This document shows positions 1 to 6,827 of a stretch of DNA of 16,153 nucleotides, in pieces. The DNA comes from Parvularia atlantis (Eukaryota > Opisthokonta > Rotosphaerida): positions 1 to 16,153 of the forward strand of contig CALSCO010000292.1 in assembly GCA_943704415.1 (NCBI GenBank), read 5' to 3'. Numbering within the stretch: position 1 is the first letter of the stretch; every line of letters starts with the position of its first letter. Made by a program: the position numbers and the translations under genes. The notes beneath the pieces are model-generated. The model did not search any database, was not told where the DNA came from, and was given only the letters and a program-made list of their open reading frames with translations.

Positions 1-231
1 TCGTCCGACCACCAACGCGGTGACCTCGACCGTCAGGTGGCCGACCTGCAACAAGCAAGCGGAGTCGGCAGCGTCGTCATCAACTTGAAGGACATCGCGT
101 CTGGTTTGAACTGGAACAGGCCTGGCTTATCTCAAGAACCACGAGCACTGCTCGTGATGCGGGGGGAAACCCCTGAGGCTGCCTCGGGCCCGGAGAAAGG
201 TGCCACCAAGGACGACTCGGCTCCACAGTGA
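1..231 (+). CDS. 3' end of an unrecognised protein-coding gene (partial)
   Basis: An open frame runs from the first base of the window to a TGA at 229-231 and encodes about 76 residues. It includes the stretch VINLKDIASGLNWNRPGLSQ and ends in a polar, charged tail (GATKDDSAPQ). No upstream Met is visible, so this is read as the C-terminal exon of a gene entering from the left. I do not recognise the family. The codon use (C/G at third positions) is like the neighbouring genes, but less extreme around 90-140. An intron inside the stretch cannot be excluded: an acceptor-like ACAG lies near 120, and a second frame after it ends in a stop close by. The identity is unknown, and even the coding status is only moderately supported. 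Confidence 0.4.
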   Translation, partial: SSDHQRGDLDRQVADLQQASGVGSVVINLKDIASGLNWNRPGLSQEPRALLVMRGETPEAASGPEKGATKDDSAPQ

Positions 232-602
232 CACAAGGAGTTCAGTTTAGGTTTAAATAGGCACTTTTGTAAGAGGCGTCAGTCCCGAAGATGCGCACGC
301 AACGTGGCAGGTCACGCACATGCAGACACCGATGCGCGCGGGCTCTGCGTTGGGTAGGTCGCAGCAGGCCGCTCCTCGTCACATCGTGTCGATGCAACGC
401 AGGCGCTGCTCGGCGCGCTCAATCCACACTGGCGGCGCGCGGCGAACTTACAGTTGCAGTATAACAATCGGGCTGACTCGGCGCTCGCCGCAGTGGTTGA
501 CTTTATCAGATTTAGAGGCATCTAGAACCGTGACAGTCGGTGCGGCCATGTGGCTGCACGCACGACAAGCGCTGGCTCACGCCGGCGCCGCGCGCGCGCA
601 GA
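232..602. other. Intergenic and 5' leader region before bystin
   Basis: This 371-nt stretch has no convincing coding exon. It holds the least GC-rich sequence in the window: a TTTAAATAGG patch near 249-260, a TTACAG/TATAAC patch near 447-463 and TTTATCAGATTTAGAGG near 502-518. These may be the 3' end of the left gene and the promoter of bystin. Open frames crossing it are Arg/Ala/Ser-rich shadows. Two intron-like signals occur: a branch-plus-acceptor pair ending at 493 and a full intron candidate at 540-601. No tRNA-like B box was seen. Confidence 0.5.
540..601 (+). other. Candidate 5'-UTR intron of bystin
   Basis: GTGCGG at 540 matches the donor used by most introns here. A GGCTCACGCC branch-like motif lies near 574-583, and the CAG acceptor ends at 601. 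The length, 62 nt, is typical for this window. The acceptor is followed by a single A and then the chosen bystin ATG at 603, so the intron would lie wholly in the leader. Upstream exon sequence is not conserved protein, so only transcript data could confirm it. Confidence 0.45.
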
Positions 603-2711
603 ATGCCGGCGACGCGTCCACGTGCTGGGCACCGCCAGCGGCACGGTGCGGGGCTCGAGCCATGTCGCATGCGCATGGGCCAACGCGTGCGCAGATCCGC
701 TGCACGTGCAGCTCGCCAACGACACGCAGGTCACCGACGACGCGCAGCAGCGGGGCAAGGGCGCGCTGCGGCGCGCGCGCCAGGCAGTCAGCGAGCAGCA
801 CGGGCGTGAGCGCGGCGAGGTGCGGCCGCGGCGTTGCTGTGGCCACGAGCACGCTGACGCGCTCGCGAGCAGACGTACGTGCCCGAGGGCCTCAGCCGGC
901 GCATCCTCGCGCAGGCGCGGCAGCAGCAGGACGAGCTCGAGGACGCGGACGGCGACGCGATGGACGATGGCTCGGCCCCGCGCGGCGACAACGGCGACCA
1001 CGACGCTGCCGCCGCTGTCGACGACGAGGACGGGGACGACGAGGCGCTGCGCGGCGTACCGGACGACTTCACCGGGCACCTCGACGACGAGATCCTGGTG
1101 CGCTGCGCGCACTGCCGTCACGGCGCGGGCCTGAGACCGCTGTGCGCAGAAGCTGGACGAAGACGACGAGCAGGCGCTCGACATCTTCATGCCGCGCGAG
1201 CCGCGCAAGCGCCTCCAGACGCTGGCCGACGTCATGGACAAGATGCACGCCAAGCGCGACGAAGTCAGCCAGCTTGCGGCCGGTGTGCTTCGTCTCTTGT
1301 CGCGCATGCAGCGCCGCCACCAACACGCGCGCACGCGACAAAGGCTCCGACGACGCGGCCGAGCGCCCCGCGATCGAGCTCAACCCAAAAGTTGTGCTGG
1401 TGTACGAGGGGTGCGTGCGCGGCGGACGCGCTTGCGGCGCTCGCGACTCAACCACGCGGCTGGGCAGCGTCGGGCGCATCCTCGCACGCTACCGCTCGGG
1501 CAAGCTGCCCAAGGCGTTCAAGGTCATCCCGACGCTGCGCAACTGGGAGGAGATCGTGTACCTGACCAAGGCGCGCACACGCGACGCCACGCTCGCAGGC
1601 GGGCCCGCTGGCTGACGCACGGCGCGCGCAGCCGGACGAGTGGTCGCCGCAGGCCATGTACCAGGCCACGCGCATCTTCTCGTCCAACCTGAACGTGAAA
1701 ATGGCGCAGCGGTGTGCAGCTGGCCTGGCGTGTCGTTGGCGACGCCTGACGCGCACGCGGCGTCACAGCTTCTTCAGCCTCGTGCTCCTGCCGCGCGTGC
1801 GCGACGAGTTCCGCGCGAGCAAGACGCTCAACTTCCACCTGTACATGGCGCTCAAGAAGGCGCTGTTCAAGGCCGCGGCGTTCTTTAAGGGCATCCTCAT
1901 CCCGCTCTGCGAGGTGCGCGCGGCGAGCCGGCGACACGTCGGCACGGCTCAGCATGCCGCACTGTAGGCGGGTGACTGCACGCTGCGCGAGGCCGCGATT
2001 ATCGGCAGCGTGCTCACCAAGATGACCGTGCCGATGCTGCACACGGCCGCGGCGCTGCTCAAGATCGCCGAGATGGAGTACACGGGTGCGGACGCAGGCA
2101 AGGGGGCGCGAGCACTGCAGCAGCCGACCGGGCAGCGCACGCAGGCACCAACAGCCTGTTTCTGCGCGTGCTGCTTGACAAGAAGTACGCCCTGCCGTAC
2201 CAGGTGGTCGACGCGCTCGTGTTCCATTTCATCCGCTTCGAGAATGACCCGCGGCAGATGCCCGTGCTGTGGCACCAGGCGCGCCTGGCGCCGCTCTGCC
2301 CGCGCTGACGACGCTGACGACGCTGACGACGCTGACGCGCGCTCGCCCGGCAGGCCTTCCTCGTGATGGCGCAGCGCTACAAGGACGACCTCACCGTCGA
2401 GCAGAAGGAGGCGCTGCTCACGACCATCCGCAAGCAATACCACCCGGGCATCTCGCCCGAGGCACGTGGGCGTGTGTTTGTGTGTGTGCGGTTGCATAGG
2501 CTGACATCTGCTCGCGCGCGCGCAGATCCGCCGCGAGCTGCTCAACTCGCAGTGCCGCGGCGACGCGGCCGCGCCCGTGGGCGAAGAGGAGCTCAAGCGG
2601 CGCGCCGCGCGCCTGGCGGCCCTGGCCTCGGACGAGCCGCTCGAAGGCGATGGGCCCGACAACGACGACACGGCCGAGCTTGCCGACGACGCCGGCATGG
2701 ACGACGAGTAG
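603..2711 (+). CDS. BYSL: Bystin / Enp1, 40S ribosome biogenesis factor
   Basis: Bystin (yeast Enp1) binds pre-40S particles in the nucleolus, and is needed for 20S pre-rRNA processing and small-subunit export. Twelve exons join to 488 aa (human 437): 603-645, 695-819, 873-1097, 1150-1282, 1344-1410, 1468-1570, 1632-1711, 1769-1913, 1968-2085, 2145-2278, 2354-2461, 2526-2711. Every join keeps frame. Family landmarks in order: RHDPLHVQL near the N-terminus, [122 protein letters not shown] and SPEIRREL, followed by an acidic tail. The ATG at 603 is chosen because it gives MPATRP before the conserved RHDPL segment. Introns 6, 10 and 11 look like GC-AG. Intron 4 (1283-1343) ends in AAG. The gene converges on PSMD5 with 25 bp between stops. 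Identity is very secure; the exon 1 start is less so. Confidence 0.94.
1571..1631 (+). other. GC-AG intron, bystin intron 6
   Basis: The conserved protein reads straight across as IVYLTK then [11 protein letters not shown] only if splicing goes from AAG|GCGCGC to CGCAG|CCG. No GT lies between the conserved YLTK codons and the acceptor that would keep this join. A GGCTGACGC branch-like motif lies about 20 nt before the acceptor. Length 61 nt, phase 0. Confidence 0.85.
2279..2353 (+). other. GC-AG intron with tandem branch motifs, bystin intron 10
   Basis: [14 protein letters not shown] is restored by removing 75 nt from CAG|GCGCGCC to GGCAG|GCC, so the donor is GC. Reading on without splicing reaches TGA within the tandem motif block and loses the bystin frame. 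It is one of the longer introns in the window because of the repeated GCTGAC block it contains. Phase 0. Confidence 0.88.
2304..2339 (+). repeat. Four tandem GCTGACGAC/GCG units inside an intron
   Basis: Three perfect GCTGACGAC copies (2304-2312, 2313-2321, 2322-2330) are followed by GCTGACGCG (2331-2339). The core GCTGAC is the motif that sits at the branch-point position in many other introns of this window. The last copy lies at the usual distance from the acceptor at 2353. Confidence 0.95.
2462..2525 (+). other. Probable GC-AG intron, bystin intron 11
   Basis: The conserved ISPE|IRREL join needs GAG|GCACGT as donor and CGCGCAG|ATC as acceptor (64 nt, phase 0). A GGCTGACAT branch-like motif lies near 2499-2507. 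The intron contains a GT/TTGTGT run near 2471-2490. Alternative GT donors in the same phase exist inside that run, but they would insert 4-6 residues (ARGR or more) into a conserved join. Confidence 0.72.
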
Positions 2712-2736
2712 CCGCGGCATTGCGTGTGTGTACAGC

Positions 2737-5160
2737 TCAGAGCACCATGCCGGTCACTTCGGCGCTGCTGCCGCGCATGAACGGGCCCTCGCGCACGTAC
2801 TGCGCCAGGCGCGGCAGGTAAAAGTCGACGAGCGCAGCGTGCTCGGCCGAGCTCGGTCGCGAGTCTGCAGCGCGCCGGTCAGCAGGCTGCGCAGCGGCGC
2901 AGAAGGCCGCACCATTCTTGAGCTGGCTGAGCGCGCGCACGAGCGTGAACTTCCACTCGATTCCGAGCTTCTCGGTCTCCTTCTCGCGGTTGAGAACGTG
3001 CGTGACCAGGTCGGGCGCAGCTAGCTGGCAGGCCGCGCGGCGCATCAGCGCGTGGGCGCACCCTCGACGTGGGCCGCACCAGCACACGCCGTCCCCACGC
3101 GTGCGCAGCGACGGCCTCGAGCATCGCGTAGCCGGTCCAGCGCGCGTCTTCGTTGATGTCGGAGATGACGGCGACGGCAAAGTCGACCTGCAGCGCTGGC
3201 TGAGTACGCGGTCGGCGCCCGAGCAAAGCGGCGCACGTGCGCGGCCGAGCGCATGCCGGACGCCATGTACGTCGGCCACGACGTGACCACGCCGCCGTAC
3301 GCTTGGCACACGACGCGGTAGAACGGCAGCCCGGTGCTGATACGCAGGCGTGAGCACCGCCCGTGCACACGCAGCGCAGCCGCACCTCTCGTCGGCCAAG
3401 CCGGCGAACACGCGCAGCAGCGCCGTCTGGCACGCAGCGCGCAGGTCAGGGTTGCTCAGGGCATCGCCCGTGTACGTGCGTAGGAACGTCGGCCAGAGCG
3501 GCTGCCAGCGCACACGCATCGGCCAACCGAGCACGCAACCAGCGACGCACCTCTGCGAAGCTGTTGAGCAGCGAGAAGCCGCGCGGCGTCGCGCCGATCG
3601 AGCCCAGAACGGTCACCGCCGCCTCCTGCACGTCGTGCGGCTCCGGACGCGCCATCAGCTGCGCGCGGCACCCGTTTGCTCAGCCTCCGTTGCAGTGCGC
3701 GCGCGCTGCAGACCCCGCAGCGCACCTCGACGAGGACCTTGGGCAGCGGGTTCTCGGCCGCTAGCTGCGCAAAGCCATCCGAACCCAGCTGGGCGACGCT
3801 GGCCGGTCAGCGACGTGCGTGACGCCACCTGCGGCCGCAGCTCACCGCGCCGACGAAGCGCACGATGCCCGACGTCACAAACGGCGCCACAAACGCAAGC
3901 TCCGTGTCGTCCGCGCGTCCCGGCAGCTGCCATGACACGTCAGCTGTGTGCAGAGCGCGTGTCGTGCGGCAGACCATATCAAGGGCGGCAAAGCCGAGCA
4001 CGCCCATTAGCAGCGCGATCACGCCCTCGTCCTTGAAGTACTGCAGCGTGCCCGGCGCGGCGAGCAACTGCGTACGTGCGGCGCCGTCAGCGCCTCGCTC
4101 ATGTCGGCGCAGCACATTAGCGCAACCTGTGTCGCCAGCTCGACCGCGTTCAGGAACGCGAGCACGTCGCGCAGGTCAAAGTCCGCCAGCGTCGGCAGCA
4201 GACCGTGCACGGCGCCCAGCTGGGCCGCCGCGACGCGCGACTGCAGGCAGAGCTGCGTGCACAAGCTGAGGACGCGGAACCTGACCGTGTCGCCCCTGCC
4301 GGCGTGCGCGTGTGTGAGCGCATGCCTGGCACGGCGGCACAGCGGCGGCGCTCACCGCTCCTTCAGCGTCAGCAGCAGGTTGACGTGCTGCGGGTCCAGC
4401 AGCGCCGCAAGGCCGCTCGGATGCCTGCACGCCTGGGCACGCACAGTGCTCGTCAGCTGCCCGGCCGGCGTCAGCATGCTCTCACGCGCACGTGCCTTCG
4501 TGAGCAGACTGCCTGCCAGCGACGACACGACAGTCGACTCGTCGGCCAGGCTGTGCAGCGCCACGGTGAACAGGCCCGAGGTGTTCTGGGTAGCGCATGA
4601 TCAGCGCGACGACGGCAGCTGGCGGGCAGCCGGCGCACGAGCAGCTCCAGCGCGCGGTCGTCGACGAGGCCGGCCTCAAACACCTCGAGCGCGAGCGCGC
4701 GCACGGCCTCGTGCGGGTGCTGCAGCCCAACGGCGGCGTAGTCCTGTGTGCGGCGCGGTCAGGTAGCGCGCACGGGTGACGGCAACACGCTTGCACGCCT
4801 TATACTGCGCCACAACGGCTTCGAACGGGAGCAGGGCCGTGAGCGCGCGCACGATGGCGCAGGCGCGCTCGATCGTCTCGTCGTCGTCGGACGCGAAGCA
4901 CGCCAGCACGAGCTCGAGCGGCGCCGGCGCGAGCGTCTGCAGCGCCGCCAGGCCCTGGTCGGCACTGGCGCCGGCGCGCACGGCTGCGGTGGCGCGGGCG
5001 ACTGTCAGCACATTGTCCGTGCGCCCAGGCGCGCGGCACCTCGCAGCGTCGTCAGCATCGTCTCGAGCGCCTGCTTGACCTGCGCGTCGCCGTCGACGTC
5101 GCCGCCCACCGCCACGCGCTGCTGCAGCACGGCCACGGCGCGACCCCAGTCGATGTCCAT
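2737..5160 (-). CDS. PSMD5: PSMD5 / S5b, 26S proteasome base assembly chaperone
   Basis: PSMD5 (S5b, counterpart of yeast Hsm3) is an all-helical HEAT/ARM-like chaperone that helps assemble the proteasome ATPase base. Fifteen exons in minus-strand order give 542 aa (human 504): 5160-5040, 4983-4799, 4743-4639, 4585-4496, 4432-4356, 4295-4127, 4067-4002, 3926-3846, 3788-3726, 3658-3551, 3501-3386, 3336-3237, 3187-3080, 3024-2913, 2864-2737. Recognisable segments in order: PFEAVVAQYK, HPHEAVRALALEVFEAGL, GDTVRFRVLSL, LQYFKDEGVIALL, SGIVRFVGALGSDG, VTVLGSIGATPRGFSLLNSF, AAHAWGRRVLLAAPDLVTHV, EWKFTLVRALSQ and the C-terminal QYVREGPF, which matches the family's RxYLSEGPYY ending. The ATG at 5160 is chosen because it precedes the helical repeats; an in-frame ATG at 5220 overlaps the MYG1 start. 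Exon 8 to 7 and last-intron borders are the least certain. The gene is divergent from MYG1. Confidence 0.88.
2865..2912 (-). other. Stop-free 48-nt intron, last intron of PSMD5
   Basis: On the minus strand this runs from AATG|GTGCGG to CTGCAG|ACTC with a GCTGACCGG branch-like motif. It is 48 nt, has no stop in the coding frame and would add 16 Ala/Arg-rich residues if retained. Removing it brings the C-terminal spacing close to that of human PSMD5. Confidence 0.75.
3927..4001 (-). other. In-frame intron with two possible donors, PSMD5 intron 7
   Basis: The acceptor (GGCAG, ending at 3927) is preceded by CAGCTGACG. A donor GTGCTC at 4001 gives a 75-nt intron; GTCTGC at 3974 gives 48 nt. Both are phase 0 and stop-free. 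The longer one gives family-like spacing between EGVIALLMG and the DDTELAFVAP segment, so it was used for the model. Confidence 0.6.
4433..4495 (-). other. Probable GC-AG intron, PSMD5 intron 4
   Basis: Removing 63 nt from AAG|GCACGT to GCCCAG|GCG joins SLLTK to ACRHPSGLAALLDP, which matches the continuous helix of the family. The frame is open through the intron, so it could be missed as coding. GCTGAC and CTGACG motifs lie inside. No GT donor in the right phase was found. Confidence 0.7.
4744..4798 (-). other. Probable GC-AG intron, PSMD5 intron 2
   Basis: VAQYK|DYAAVGLQHPHEAV is restored by a 55-nt intron from AAG|GCGTGC to ACACAG|GAC, phase 0, with ACCTGACCG as the branch-like motif. The alternative donor GTTGCC, 12 nt further in, would leave a 43-nt intron, shorter than any other in the window. 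Confidence 0.65.
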
Positions 5161-5218
5161 GTCGCAGTGGCAGTGCTGATGCCGCAGTACCTTGTCGAAT
5201 ATCGCGCTGTCACCGACC
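5161..5218. promoter_or_regulatory. Bidirectional promoter/leader between PSMD5 and MYG1
   Basis: Only 58 bp separate the two divergent start codons. The stretch has a small AT-richer core (TCGAATATCG near 5195-5204) and no TATA box. The palindrome CCATGG at 5217-5222 contains the MYG1 ATG on the plus strand and an in-frame upstream PSMD5 ATG on the minus strand. Regulatory function is inferred from position only. Confidence 0.5.
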
Positions 5219-6733
5219 ATGGGCGTGACCTCGCTGCGGCGCATCGGGACGCACGACGGAACGTGCGTGGCCCGCTGCGCACGGTGCGCGGGAGGCGGGC
5301 TCAGCAGGCGGCGTGTACCACGCAGATTCCACGCCGACGAGGCGCTGGCGTGCTTCCTGCTGCGCCAGACCGAGGCGTTCCGCGCGGCCGGTGAGCAGGC
5401 GGACGGGCCATGTGCGCGCGTTCACCGCGCCGCGACGCAGAGATCGTGCGCACGCGCGGCGAGGACGTGCTCAAGACGCTCGACGTCGTCGTCGACGTCG
5501 GCGCCGAGTATGACCCCGAGCGGTGCGCGTGCACGGCGTTGCCCGCGCCCTGCACTTGCGCCTCACTGCACGTTCACCAACAGCATGCGCTTCGACCATC
5601 ACCAGCGCGGCTTCACGCACACGCTCTCACCCGCGCACGCCATCAAGCTCAGCAGTGCCGGCCTGATCTACAAGTGCGCTCCGTGCTGGCCCTCCGCGCG
5701 CGCGAGTGGCCGACAGCTGCCGCGCAGGCACTTTGGACGCGAGGTCATCGCCGCGCTGACGCGCCTGCCGCCGACCGACGCGCACGTCGAGACCATCTTC
5801 AACAAGGTGTACACGGTGCGTGCGGGCTACCGCCGCGTGCACGCCGTGTGCCGAGCGTCGCGGCGTCGCGGCAGGACTTTGTCGAGTGCATGGACGCGAT
5901 CGACAACGGCATCCACGAGTACCCGAGCACGACCAAGCCGCTCTACCGCAACAACACGCACCTGAGCGCGCGTGTCGCCCGCCTTAACCCGGCGTGGAAC
6001 GATCCGGCGTCGCCGGCCGAGGTGCAGGTGCGCCGCTCTGCGCGGCGCGAGGTGCCCAGTGCGGCGCCAAAAAGCATGAGGCGCAGGAGCGCTTCTACCG
6101 TGCGATGGAGCTCACAGGCGCCGAGTTTGTCGCCGCCGTGCGCTACACACATGGCGTGTGGCTGCCCGCGCGCGACATCGTCAAAAGCGCGCTGCTGCAC
6201 CGGCGCCAGGTCGACCGGTCCGGGCGCGTGCTCATGCTCGAGCAGTTCTGCCCGTGGAAGGTGTGTCCAGTGACGCGACGCTGACAGCGCACCAACGCGC
6301 GCGCGCGCGTGTGTAGGACCACTTGTTTGAGCTTGAGGAGGAGATGGGCCTCGTGGACGAAGACCGGCCGCTGTACGTGCTCTACGCCGACACGGCCGGG
6401 CCGGCCAAGAACTGGTGCGTGCGCTTCATCCGCCGTGCGTTCGACGTGCGCGCTGAAACTGCCTGTGCAGGCGCGTGCAGGCCGTCCCGCCCTCGATCGA
6501 CTCATTCGAGTGCCGCAAGGCCCTGCCGCAGGCGTGGCGCGGCCTGCGCGACGACGAGCTCTCGCGCATGTCGGGCATCAACGAGTGCATCTTTGTCCGT
6601 GCGTTGGCCAGCGCGACGCGCGTGCGCCCGCGCTCCCGCGCTCACCCGTCGCGCAGACGCCTCGGGCTTCATCGGCGGCAACCGCACCGAGGCGGGTGCG
6701 CTCGAAATGGCTCGCAAGGCGCTTTCGCTGTGA
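5219..6733 (+). CDS. MYG1: MYG1 family exonuclease / metal-dependent hydrolase
   Basis: MYG1 (UPF0160) belongs to a DHH-type phosphoesterase-related family. The mammalian protein is a 3'-5' RNA exonuclease acting on pre-rRNA in the nucleolus and on mitochondrial transcripts. Ten exons give 332 aa: 5219-5262, 5326-5390, 5441-5522, 5584-5673, 5728-5815, 5875-6027, 6087-6260, 6317-6414, 6471-6598, 6657-6733. Motifs: GTHDGTFHADEAL (residues 10-22), IVRTR then VVVDVGAEYDP (38-62), FDHHQRGF (67-74), LSSAGLIYKHFG (86-97), MDAIDNGI, LSARVARLNPAW, WRGLRDDELSRMSGI and HASGFIGGNRTEAGALEMA at the C-terminus. All introns are 50-63 nt with GT donors. The ATG at 5219 is the only near start before GTHDGT. 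It leaves a very short N-terminus (MGVTSLRR) with no obvious mitochondrial presequence, unlike human MYG1. Residue 43 is Gly where relatives usually have Asp (RTRD). Confidence 0.95.
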
Positions 6734-6827
6734 CCGCGCACCGCGCTCTCCCATCGTGCACTGCTTTCTCCCACTGCAACCAGCACGCTCTCCCTGCACA
6801 CACGGCCACGTCCCGGCGGCGATCGCG
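6734..6827. other. Convergent intergenic spacer, MYG1 / SEC24
   Basis: This 94-bp stretch lies between two converging stop codons. It is rich in C and contains no AATAAA-like signal and no hairpin that I could recognise. It must hold both 3' ends. Confidence 0.6.

Noticed and set aside
249-260. TATA box for bystin at the TTTAAATAGG patch
   Set aside because: It lies about 350 nt before the chosen ATG and directly after the left gene's stop. It may equally be a 3'-end element, so no promoter is called.
522-1334. A 270-residue minus-strand open frame
   Set aside because: It is antisense to bystin exons, has low-complexity composition and no recognisable family; a GC-rich shadow.
320-1615. A 431-residue plus-strand open frame
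   Set aside because: It is Arg/Ala/Ser-rich and runs across bystin introns in changing frames. Only its last part (1468-1570) coincides with real bystin exon 6. High GC makes long stop-free shadows common.
2737-3534. One continuous 265-residue exon for the PSMD5 C-terminus
   Set aside because: The middle of that frame (Arg/Pro/Ser-rich) is out of frame with family segments found in the other frames. Splicing at 3337-3385, 3188-3236 and 3025-3079 restores the PSMD5 order.
5192-5221. An upstream MYG1 start at 5192
   Set aside because: The codon there is TTG. In a eukaryotic nuclear gene the ATG at 5219 is the better start.
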